Below are positions 48,191 to 55,743 of a DNA stretch of 64,000 bases, piece after piece (the stretch's first letter is position 1; each line of letters begins with the position of its first letter). The stretch is from Bacillota bacterium (GTDB lineage: Bacteria; Bacillota_I; Bacilli_A; RF39; UBA660). Made by a program: the position numbers and the translations under genes. The notes below the pieces were generated by a model. It saw nothing but the letters and a program-made list of their open reading frames with translations. It was not told the DNA's origin and ran no database searches. The stretch covers positions 62,001 to 126,000 of the forward strand of contig SVAJ01000001.1 in the NCBI GenBank assembly GCA_015059435.1. Direction: 5' to 3'.

Positions 48191-48282
48191 AGTTTACACC
48201 GTCCTCATATTTTTATATCTAAAATGATTATAGCATATATATTTTTAAAAAAAAAGAAGTTTTTTGTCAACTTCACACTTAT

Positions 48283-48984
48283 TTACTTTCTTCTTTTATT
48301 ATATATTACTGGATACATACTTCCATATTCTTCTAAACTAGCATACTCAAGTTCTCCTAGTCCGGATTCTCTGACCATATTTTTTGCATCAAAGATTAGA
48401 TGTTGTTGTGCAATATCATATTCTTCATCTTCAATGAAACTATTTTGTTCTACTGGTAAATCACCTAATGCAATAATGAAGTCAGAATTATTTTCGCAAG
48501 CAGCTTCAACTATTGTCTTAGTTCCTCCATAAGGATGAAGTCCTATAAGTAAGTCATGTTCTAGAGATACTTTTGTTTTATCAAACTTTTCTTTTATTAA
48601 TTTTAAGTTTGGTAGATGCGAATTTGTGACTGCCAATCTAGAATCAAATACAGTAATCATTCCACTTTCTTGTCTTAAAGCTATATGCTTAGATAAACTA
48701 GGAATTATACCTCCACCTATTTCTACAATATGTCTATTTAAACCGAATTTTTCTTCTATTAATTTTATAAATCCTAAATATAAATTATCTTCTTCTGGAA
48801 TAATTCCTAATTCATCATATATTTCTCTTAGAATATAATTATATCCATTATTACGATTTATCCAATCATAATTTTTTACAATATAGTTTTTTTCTTCTTC
48901 AGTAAAAGCATGTGGATATTTTTTAAATATATTATGTATTCCAACTAGTATCATTTCATTTAATCTGCTTATATTTGTCTGCAT
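48283..48984 (-). CDS. Possible SAM-dependent methyltransferase-like protein
   Basis: 233 aa from ATG 48984 (AGGGGGGAGTATT upstream). Helical N-terminal half, then a Rossmann-like pattern HIVEIGGGIIPSLSKHIALRQ (about 95-115), ITVFDSRLA, a strand DLLIGLHPYGGTKTIVEAAC and DFIIALGDLPVEQ. This order fits a class I methyltransferase fold, but no substrate motif is recognised. It has its own promoter (49008-49036). Confidence 0.65.
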   Translation of the reverse strand: MQTNISRLNEMILVGIHNIFKKYPHAFTEEEKNYIVKNYDWINRNNGYNYILREIYDELGIIPEEDNLYLGFIKLIEEKFGLNRHIVEIGGGIIPSLSKHIALRQESGMITVFDSRLAVTNSHLPNLKLIKEKFDKTKVSLEHDLLIGLHPYGGTKTIVEAACENNSDFIIALGDLPVEQNSFIEDEEYDIAQQHLIFDAKNMVRESGLGELEYASLEEYGSMYPVIYNKRRK

Positions 48985-49007
48985 AATACTCCCCCCTAAT
49001 GCTGAAT

Positions 49008-49036
49008 AATTTACCACAATAAGTGTTTTTTGTAAA
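49008..49036 (-). promoter_or_regulatory. Sigma-A promoter of the gene at 48283-48984
   Basis: Minus strand: TTTACA (49031-49036), 17-base spacer, TAAATT (49008-49013). Confidence 0.6.
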
Positions 49037-49054
49037 TAGTTCTTATATTACTAA

Positions 49055-49087
49055 ATAAAAAACTGCATTATTAATTGCAGTTTTTAA
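49055..49087 (-). terminator. Intrinsic terminator of obg
   Basis: AAAAACTGCA/TGCAGTTTTT hairpin with T tail on the minus strand, at the obg stop. Confidence 0.85.
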
Positions 49088-50364
49088 TGTCTATAATCAA
49101 AATAGAAGTTTAGTATTCTTACTTGATCTCCTTCTTCTACACCTAATTCTTCTAGACGTTCATCTATACCCATTCTTCTTAATTTCTTGGCAAATTTGTA
49201 TGCTGCTTCTTCTGATGAGAATTTAGTCATTTTGAAGATTCTTTCTACTTCTTTACCTGAAATTACCCAAGTACCATCATCATCTCTTGTAATAGTAAAT
49301 GGTTCTTCTTTTTTGAATTTGTATAATACATGTGACTCTATTTGAGACTCATCATATAATGGATCATTTGGAGCTTGTTCTACTACATCTGCTAGGTAAT
49401 CTATTACCTGTTGTAATCCTTTATTAGTTGCAGCACTTATTTCAAATATTTTTATATCTTCTTTTAGTTTAGATTTAAATTCTTCTAACTTTTCATCTGC
49501 TCCTTCTATATCCATTTTATTAGCAATAATTATTTGAGGTTTTTTCATTAATTTTGGATTAAAATCTTCTAATTCTTTATTAATTAGTACATAATCATCA
49601 TATGGATCTCTTAGTTCACTACCAGACATATCTATTACATGAGCTATTACTTTTGTTCTTTCAATATGTCTTAAGAATTTATCTCCTAGACCTTCTCCGT
49701 GTGATGCTCCTTCTATTAATCCTGGTAAGTCTGCAATTACAAAACTTCTTCCATCTGTTGATTTTGTAACTCCTAAATTAGGATTTAAAGTAGTAAAGTG
49801 ATAAGCTGCAATTTTTGGTTTTGATTTTGAAACACATGATATAAATGTTGATTTACCTACACTAGGTAATCCTACAAGTCCTACATCTGCAAGCATTTTA
49901 ACTTCTACCTTTAAGTTTTTATGTTCTCCTTCTTCTCCATTTTCAGAGTAATCTGGAGCTGTATTAGTTTGTGTTTTAAAAGCAGTGTTTCCTCTTCCAC
50001 CTCTTCCACCTTTAGCAATTAGTTCTTCTTGATTTTTCTTAGATAAGTCAGCGATTATAAATCCTGTATCTAAATCAGTTACAACTGTTCCTAGTGGTAC
50101 TTTTACTATTACTGGTTCTGCACCTTTTCCATGTTGATTTTTACCTCGACCATTCTCACCTTTTTGACCTTTAATAGTCTTTTGATAACGCAAGTCTAAT
50201 AGAGTATGTAATCCTTCATCTACTTTAAATATAATATCTGATCCATGACCACCATTTCCTCCATATGGTCCACCCATTGATATATATTTTTCACGACGAA
50301 AGGCAGTACAACCATCTCCACCATTACCTGCTTCTACTTTTATTTCTACCTCATCTACGAACAT
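49084..50364 (-). CDS. obgE: GTPase Obg
   Basis: Ribosome-associated GTPase in 50S assembly and stress/sporulation control. 426 aa from ATG 50364 (AGGTGATATT upstream). Gly-rich Obg fold (MFVDEVEIKVEAGNGGDGC..MGGPYGGNGGHGSD), G domain with GLPSVGKSTF (about 165), IADLPGLIEGA, NKMDIEG, EISAATNKG, and the C-terminal OCT domain (about 350-426). Sits downstream of rplU-prp-rpmA as in Bacilli. Confidence 0.97.
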   Translation of the reverse strand: MFVDEVEIKVEAGNGGDGCTAFRREKYISMGGPYGGNGGHGSDIIFKVDEGLHTLLDLRYQKTIKGQKGENGRGKNQHGKGAEPVIVKVPLGTVVTDLDTGFIIADLSKKNQEELIAKGGRGGRGNTAFKTQTNTAPDYSENGEEGEHKNLKVEVKMLADVGLVGLPSVGKSTFISCVSKSKPKIAAYHFTTLNPNLGVTKSTDGRSFVIADLPGLIEGASHGEGLGDKFLRHIERTKVIAHVIDMSGSELRDPYDDYVLINKELEDFNPKLMKKPQIIIANKMDIEGADEKLEEFKSKLKEDIKIFEISAATNKGLQQVIDYLADVVEQAPNDPLYDESQIESHVLYKFKKEEPFTITRDDDGTWVISGKEVERIFKMTKFSSEEAAYKFAKKLRRMGIDERLEELGVEEGDQVRILNFYFDYRH

Positions 50365-50368
50365 AATA

Positions 50369-50734
50369 TCACCTACCATTCTTTTTTATTTCTTCATTTA
50401 TTTTTTTATTATAATAATCTAACATTAAAATAATACCTTTTTCCAATAAGTCAATTGCTTTTTGTTTATTTCCTTGTTCATTAATAAAAGTTTGTAAATT
50501 ATCAATATCTCTTATTGATCTTCCTAAATCAATAGCATCTTCTTCATCTATTACTAATTGGGATATATCATTATATAGACAATTAAACATTTCATTAGTC
50601 ATAATATACTTATTATCTAGATTTGTTTTATTAAAACTAATGGTATCATCATCAGTATAACTTTCAAATCTATCTTTCCATAGAATTGCTGTATTTGTTA
50701 AGTTATACTCTTTATCATTTATTTTTAATTTCAT
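50369..50734 (-). CDS. Unknown protein in the spo0B position
   Basis: 121 aa from ATG 50734 (GGTGATAAAG upstream). No family recognised: beta start KLKINDKEYNLTNTAILW, acidic middle (YTDDDTISFNKTN, VIDEEDAIDLGRSIRDI), helical end (KAIDLLEKGIILMLDYYNKKI). It lies between rpmA and obg, where Bacillus has the phosphorelay protein spo0B. It lacks a visible H-box and is shorter, so homology to Spo0B is not supported. Confidence 0.65.
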   Translation of the reverse strand: MKLKINDKEYNLTNTAILWKDRFESYTDDDTISFNKTNLDNKYIMTNEMFNCLYNDISQLVIDEEDAIDLGRSIRDIDNLQTFINEQGNKQKAIDLLEKGIILMLDYYNKKINEEIKKNGR

Positions 50735-50763
50735 CTTTATCACCAAACTTGTATTAATTATAT

Positions 50764-50793
50764 CAAAAAAAGGAGCCTTTTAAAAGGCCCTTT
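50764..50793 (-). terminator. Intrinsic terminator of rpmA
   Basis: AAGGGCC with GGCTCCTT (one G-U) followed by T7 on the minus strand. It separates the L21-Prp-L27 unit from the obg unit. Confidence 0.8.
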
Positions 50794-50803
50794 TGTTTAT
50801 CTA

Positions 50804-51094
50804 TTATTCTCCTACTGGATAGCAAGATGCTTGTTTTTTATCTCTTCCTACACGTTCGAATTTAACTACTCCATCAACTGTAGTGTATAAACTATCATCA
50901 TTACCACGACGAACGTTTACACCTGGGAAAACTTTAGTTCCACGTTGACGATATATAATAGAACCAGCTGTGATGAATTCTCCATCAGCTGCTTTAGCAC
51001 CTAGTCTACGTCCTGCAGAATCACGACCATTAGATGTTGATCCTTGCCCTTTATGGTGAGCAAATAATTGAATATCTAATTTTAATAATCTCAT
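50804..51094 (-). CDS. rpmA: 50S ribosomal protein L27 with Prp-cleaved N-terminal extension
   Basis: 96 aa. Mature start [26 protein letters not shown] is canonical L27. It is preceded by [12 protein letters not shown], the Bacillota-type extension cut by Prp after FA so that L27 can reach the peptidyl transferase centre. The prp gene is directly upstream. AAGGAGGAGAATT precedes the ATG. Confidence 0.97.
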   Translation of the reverse strand: MRLLKLDIQLFAHHKGQGSTSNGRDSAGRRLGAKAADGEFITAGSIIYRQRGTKVFPGVNVRRGNDDSLYTTVDGVVKFERVGRDKKQASCYPVGE

Positions 51095-51105
51095 AATTCT
51101 CCTCC

Positions 51106-51408
51106 TTATTTTACTTCAATGTTTTCTGGATAATTTTTTTCCAGTTCTTTTAAAAGACTAACCATATTATTAATTAGTACTTGAGTAGTAGTATCATCAC
51201 TCTTAATAGTAATACTAACACCCTTTTTACTAACCATATAACTTAGACTACCTTTATTAAGTGACAAAATACCATTTACAGTTGTAGTAACTATACTACT
51301 AGCTGCACTACATACTATATCTTTACCATATTCATCATACATCGCATGACCTAATACAGCAACTTTTTTATATTTAGCATTTTGCTTTTCTACTTTTACT
51401 TTAATCAT
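51106..51408 (-). CDS. prp: Ribosomal-processing cysteine protease Prp
   Basis: 100 aa, YsxB family. Catalytic His in [15 protein letters not shown] (about 21) and Cys in [11 protein letters not shown] (about 33). Located between rplU and rpmA as in all Bacillota with extended L27. In this genome rpmF encodes an L32 with the same cleavage motif, a possible second ribosomal substrate. Confidence 0.95.
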   Translation of the reverse strand: MIKVKVEKQNAKYKKVAVLGHAMYDEYGKDIVCSAASSIVTTTVNGILSLNKGSLSYMVSKKGVSITIKSDDTTTQVLINNMVSLLKELEKNYPENIEVK

Positions 51409-51411
51409 AAA

Positions 51412-51711
51412 TTAACCAATTTTAGTAATTTTGATTTTAGTATAAGGTTGTCTATGTCCTTGTTTCTTACGGTTAGATCTGTCTTTAGATTTATATTTAA
51501 AAACAGTGATTTTTCTTTGTTTACCATTTTTTAGGACTTCACCTTCAACAGTAACATTAGTAAGATAAGGACTACCTATTTTACCATCAAGCATTAATAC
51601 TTGGTCAAAACTAACTACGTCACCTTCATTGGCATTAATTTTTTCTACAAAAATTTCTGTACCTTCAGATACATAGTATTGTTTTCCACCAACTTTAATT
51701 ACAGCGTTCAT
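51412..51711 (-). CDS. rplU: 50S ribosomal protein L21
   Basis: 99 aa. AVIKVGGKQYYVSEGTEIFVEKI, FDQVLMLDG and the basic end KSKDRSNRKKQGHRQPYTKIKI are typical. First gene of the rplU-prp-rpmA unit with AAGGAGGTAT and a leader plus strong promoter upstream. Confidence 0.96.
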   Translation of the reverse strand: MNAVIKVGGKQYYVSEGTEIFVEKINANEGDVVSFDQVLMLDGKIGSPYLTNVTVEGEVLKNGKQRKITVFKYKSKDRSNRKKQGHRQPYTKIKITKIG

Positions 51712-51815
51712 TAATATACCTCCTTTATTAAAACTTAAGACTCGCTTTTAAGGTACAATATGAATTGTTTTATATAACCTTTTCAATGCGGTTTGCAGCC
51801 TAGAGGCGTCAAACA
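51712..51815 (-). promoter_or_regulatory. 5' leader of rplU (L21 leader-like)
   Basis: About 100 nt from the predicted start (near 51814) to the rplU ATG, with no ORF and a small CTTAA/TTAAG hairpin near the 3' end. Bacillus rplU carries an autoregulatory L21 leader in the same place. I cannot confirm the consensus structure by eye. Confidence 0.5.
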
Positions 51816-51820
51816 TTTAG

Positions 51821-51850
51821 ATTATATCATATTACCTGTTATTATGTCAA
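51821..51850 (-). promoter_or_regulatory. Sigma-A promoter of rplU
   Basis: Minus strand: TTGACA (51845-51850), 18-base spacer, TATAAT (51821-51826). It lies inside the last codons of the upstream unknown gene. Confidence 0.8.
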
Positions 51851-53600
51851 ATCCATTTACATTATATTTTAATGCATCATATATTATTTGTTGTTCTTCT
51901 TTTAAAATTAGACTATCTTTAATAACTTCGCTAATCTTTATTTTATTATCTTTTTGATATCTTTTAACTTTATTTTTGGAAATCAACACTCCATTAATAT
52001 TGTATGTTCTTGTTGTATTATCATATTTCTCTAATGTATCTACATTTATTTCTTCATCTTCTATTTCATTATTTTTCATCATATAATCACTAAGTTCACT
52101 ATCTGATATATATGAATTATCTTTTAATACTTCTTTTAATTCTTCTATTGTTTCTGGAACTTCCCCTATTTCTTTCATTATAAATACTTTATCCCAACTA
52201 TTATAACTGTAATTTAATAAATATAAATCTTTCTTTAAGAACTCTTCAAATCCTAATTCTAATATTTTATCTAATTTTATATCTAAATCATCTAAAGCTA
52301 AGAACCTATATGAATTAGTTTTCTTTAATTTACCTTTTAATTTATAGTCTTCTAATACTTTAATATTATTACTAAATATTTCATTATCTGTTAATAATAC
52401 TTCTGGTGTCTTAGAAAACATTCTTGGATTTAATTCATGATCTTTTATAATTTTAATATTTTTTATTAATATTGGATATGTACTAGATTTAAAATTCTTA
52501 TTAAATATAGATAAATTATTTTTTATAAAGTCTAATGTAATACATCCATTAATATATAATTTATTAATACTATCAACTATTTCTGTATTAGTATTATTAA
52601 TTATATAAACTAGCTCTTCTATACTTTCAAAATCATATTTACTTATTATTTCTAATATAAATTTTAAATCATCTATTTCTATATCTTTATTAATTTTATT
52701 TACATCATATTTAATATTATATTTGTCTAATATTTTTTTTATTTTATTTTTATGGTCTCCCGCTAGTTTCTCATATTTTTTTTCTGTTTCTTCATATACA
52801 TCTTTATTATGTTCATAAATAGTTTTTATTACTTCTTTTTTTAGTTCGGGATTTTCTACTAGATTTAATATTTTAGATATAGAGCTTATTTCTTCTTTTT
52901 CCATTTCTTTTCTAAGAAGTGGTTTTAAATCTTGTAGATTATCTATTTGCTTTTGAATTTTATTATTTTTTCTTTTTCGAGACTTTTCTTTATTTGTATA
53001 ATAATCTTTTATAGTACTATAAGCACTCATTAAATCTTTAAGTTCATACTTACTATCATTTTCTAAACCATGTTTTTTTACATAATTTTCTATTTCTCTT
53101 ACTTCTTCTTGTGCTCTTTTTATTGAGCATACTAGTGCATTTGCTTCTCCAAATGCATCTTGATCTTTATCTAACATAGCCATTATTTCTTTTGTATCAA
53201 CATCATATTGTTTTTCGATGAATTTAACACTTACTTGCATAGTTTCATATTGTTGTTTTTGTTTTTCATTTAACTTTTCTATATTTCTTGGATCCATTAG
53301 TTTAAAAGTAAATAATATTTTAAATAATTTATAATATTCATAATAACTACTTCCAAGTAAAAGTCTTTTATTATCTTGGGCAAACTTTTTTATTTCATCA
53401 TAAGTAATAACATTTGAATTACTACAAACAAAAGCTATTAAAATATCTTGTGGACTTAAATTCATTACTCCGTTTATGTTATTAAATGAATTTTCTTCAA
53501 GAAACATATCTAGAAATTTAGATTCCATGTCCTCTTCTTCATATTCGTTTAGTAATCTTAATATCTCATCATCAATTTTTCTAAATACTGCTTTATTCAT
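51822..53600 (-). CDS. Large unknown helical protein
   Basis: 592 aa from ATG 53600 (AGGTGGTCCTA upstream). No family recognised. Very rich in Lys, Glu, Asn and Ile; N-terminal VFRKIDDEILRLLNEYEEED, NLSPQDILIAFVCSNSNVITYDEIKK, long charged helices (about 130-290, possible coiled coil), then leucine-rich segments with recurring NxxIFSxNIKVLEDYxLK-type units (about 390-450). No membrane helix or signal. Overlaps the RelE-like-domain gene by 8 bases, so the two form a pair. Confidence 0.65.
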   Translation of the reverse strand: MNKAVFRKIDDEILRLLNEYEEEDMESKFLDMFLEENSFNNINGVMNLSPQDILIAFVCSNSNVITYDEIKKFAQDNKRLLLGSSYYEYYKLFKILFTFKLMDPRNIEKLNEKQKQQYETMQVSVKFIEKQYDVDTKEIMAMLDKDQDAFGEANALVCSIKRAQEEVREIENYVKKHGLENDSKYELKDLMSAYSTIKDYYTNKEKSRKRKNNKIQKQIDNLQDLKPLLRKEMEKEEISSISKILNLVENPELKKEVIKTIYEHNKDVYEETEKKYEKLAGDHKNKIKKILDKYNIKYDVNKINKDIEIDDLKFILEIISKYDFESIEELVYIINNTNTEIVDSINKLYINGCITLDFIKNNLSIFNKNFKSSTYPILIKNIKIIKDHELNPRMFSKTPEVLLTDNEIFSNNIKVLEDYKLKGKLKKTNSYRFLALDDLDIKLDKILELGFEEFLKKDLYLLNYSYNSWDKVFIMKEIGEVPETIEELKEVLKDNSYISDSELSDYMMKNNEIEDEEINVDTLEKYDNTTRTYNINGVLISKNKVKRYQKDNKIKISEVIKDSLILKEEQQIIYDALKYNVNGFDIITGNMI

Positions 53601-54561
53601 TAGGACCACCTACTTTTTTCTTTTGTTTTTTTGCTTCTTGTGGTTTTAATCTATTAAATAATTCTATTTCATATTCTTTATGAAGTTTTCTATACTCATC
53701 ATTGTCTATATTTTTAAGAATACTATCTTTTTGGTCTTTATATTTTGAAATTTTATTTTCTAGGCTAAGTTGATATCCTCTGTCATTAGTTGTTTTTTTA
53801 GTAAACACTGTAACTATTACATAATCATGAGCAGATATTCTATCAAATACAACACGTATTAGATCTTCTCTTACTTCACGATATTTAGAAAATTTATTAT
53901 TTCCTGTAAATCTTTTAACATTTTTAAATGTTCCATCTTTTATAGATTCAAATAATGTATTTATTTTTTCATAAAATGATTGGTCTATACTTTTTATTTC
54001 CTCTAACACTCTAATATTACCTGTTGGAGTAGTTGTAAATATTAAATTATTTTCTATTTCTTCTATATTTGATCCTTCTTTTTCTTGTTCTTTAGAAATT
54101 ATACTAATTATATCTATTTTTCTTTTATTTAAATTTATTTCATTATTAAACTCTTCTAATAGTTCAGGATCAGTAATATTTTCTTCTGTAATAAATCTTT
54201 CTATTTCTTTTTTATCTTTTAGAATATTTAATTTTAATTTTCTTAATAATTCTTTATATCTATAATTCTTTTTTGCTGGTAATATGTCTTTTATATCATT
54301 ATATAAATTATCACTATACTTAATATTTTTTAAATCTTCATAATAATAATTTAATTCATCATCTTCCATTTTTTCTTCTTTTGTTTGTTCTTTTTTAGGA
54401 ACAGTTGTGATTTTATTATGAGTTATTTCACTAACTATTTCATTAATCTCTAGTTTTTTAATTTCTAATAACATTCTATTTTTTTCTCTTTGATTAAATA
54501 TAATAGCATCTTCTAGTTCTTTTACTGACATATTATCAAAATCTAATTCTCTTAGTAACAT
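53593..54561 (-). CDS. Unknown protein with a RelE/HigB-like C-terminal domain
   Basis: 322 aa. Helical charged N-terminal two thirds (NMSVKELEDAIIFNQREKNRMLLEIKKLE..). About residues 200-290 read like a ParE/RelE/HigB fold: FESIKDGTFKNVKRFTG, YREVREDLIRVVFDRI, HDYVIVTVFTKKT, then helix LENKISKYKDQK. In toxins this domain is free-standing; here it is embedded in a larger protein and there is no classic antitoxin. GGGGGGAG before the ATG. Coupled to the downstream 592-aa gene. Confidence 0.6.
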   Translation of the reverse strand: MLLRELDFDNMSVKELEDAIIFNQREKNRMLLEIKKLEINEIVSEITHNKITTVPKKEQTKEEKMEDDELNYYYEDLKNIKYSDNLYNDIKDILPAKKNYRYKELLRKLKLNILKDKKEIERFITEENITDPELLEEFNNEINLNKRKIDIISIISKEQEKEGSNIEEIENNLIFTTTPTGNIRVLEEIKSIDQSFYEKINTLFESIKDGTFKNVKRFTGNNKFSKYREVREDLIRVVFDRISAHDYVIVTVFTKKTTNDRGYQLSLENKISKYKDQKDSILKNIDNDEYRKLHKEYEIELFNRLKPQEAKKQKKKVGGPNE

Positions 54562-54579
54562 TTATACTCCCCCCTTGTT

Positions 54580-55662
54580 TTATTTTTTTAATAGTTGTTT
54601 TACCTCTTCTTTAGTTTCGTTCATATTATATTTCATTTTTTCTATTACTGGTTTTACTTTTTCATTTTCTAATACTTTTCTTACTTGGTCAAAACCTGTC
54701 ATTCTTAACATCATGTTTCCGTGTTCATCACTTTTTCTAACTATTTCTTCATATATGTCTTTATTATTTTTATAGAATTCTTCAAATATTTCTTGATTAA
54801 ACATACATGTTTCTGCAGCTATTTGGTAATTATACTTATATGTATCATAATCTATACTTGGTTTTTGTAATTGTTCTTTTAAACCTTTTAACTTTTTTAT
54901 TTTAGAATTTAGAAACATTCTATTCATTTGAGTAACTGGCATATTTAATTTCATGAAGTAATCTTCATTATTAGCTACATGTAATTCATTATTTTCTCTC
55001 ATATATAGAAATCCATCATTCATTGGATCTAATATATAATTAACACCATCTTTTTCTACTGTTGTGATTGCATGATTAGCTGTTGGGATTACTTTAGTAG
55101 CAGCTACTACTAATTTTACAAATTTTTTTGTTTTTTCATCTGGAATAGGTTTATCTTTAATACATAATTTTTCTATCTGTGGAATAGCATCTTTGGCATT
55201 AACCATTATAACTGATGAATCCATTCCTAACTCATTGCATATATCACTATGCATACTAGCAACAGATCTACATACACCTAGTCCTCTGATAACATCTAAT
55301 CCTTGGAGATTTCCAAAATCTTTCATTTTTGTTGAATAATCATATTTTTTATCTAATGATAGATATCCATTTCTATACATATACATGAATGTTGCGAAAA
55401 CTGATATTGGATCAGTAATAGCATTTTCTTTCATTAAAGTAGCTGTATTTGTTATTACTTCATTATATAATTTTTCTAATTCTTTATATTCTTCTGTTTT
55501 CATTTCTGTTTTAAATGATGTTAAAAATCCTAGAAAATAAGGTAACATACATAAGTTAGAAGCAATTATTTGATTACGATCATTTATGTATATAATGTTA
55601 GTACCTATCATTCCTAATCCAAGTTCAGTTAACTTAATTTTATTCTTAGTATCCATCTTCAT
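54580..55662 (-). CDS. Transglutaminase-like cysteine enzyme, membrane-associated (paralogue of 22449-23513)
   Basis: 360 aa from ATG 55662 (GGGGGTAGG upstream). Two hydrophobic stretches near the N-terminus (about 14-28 and 34-50), then a domain with GLGVCRSVASMHSDICNELG (Cys about 136), NHAITTVEKDG (His about 196) and YILDPMNDG (Asp about 212), a Cys-His-Asp order as in transglutaminase-like enzymes. Same architecture as the gene at 22449-23513. Near two unknown genes downstream that may be cotranscribed. Confidence 0.65.
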   Translation of the reverse strand: MKMDTKNKIKLTELGLGMIGTNIIYINDRNQIIASNLCMLPYFLGFLTSFKTEMKTEEYKELEKLYNEVITNTATLMKENAITDPISVFATFMYMYRNGYLSLDKKYDYSTKMKDFGNLQGLDVIRGLGVCRSVASMHSDICNELGMDSSVIMVNAKDAIPQIEKLCIKDKPIPDEKTKKFVKLVVAATKVIPTANHAITTVEKDGVNYILDPMNDGFLYMRENNELHVANNEDYFMKLNMPVTQMNRMFLNSKIKKLKGLKEQLQKPSIDYDTYKYNYQIAAETCMFNQEIFEEFYKNNKDIYEEIVRKSDEHGNMMLRMTGFDQVRKVLENEKVKPVIEKMKYNMNETKEEVKQLLKK

Positions 55663-55718
55663 TTTACCTACCCCCAATAAGTGCTTCTAATTATATCATA
55701 AAATGCTTGTTTTTGCAA

Positions 55719-55743
55719 GAAAAAAACGAGTTTCTACTCGCTT
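55719..55743 (-). terminator. Intrinsic terminator of addA
   Basis: GCGAGT/ACTCGT hairpin, AGAA loop, then T7 on the minus strand; the addA TAG stop is in the 5' arm. Confidence 0.8.

Noticed and set aside
50369-50734. Calling this gene spo0B from its position
   Set aside because: Shorter than Spo0B and without a visible H-box; position alone is not enough.
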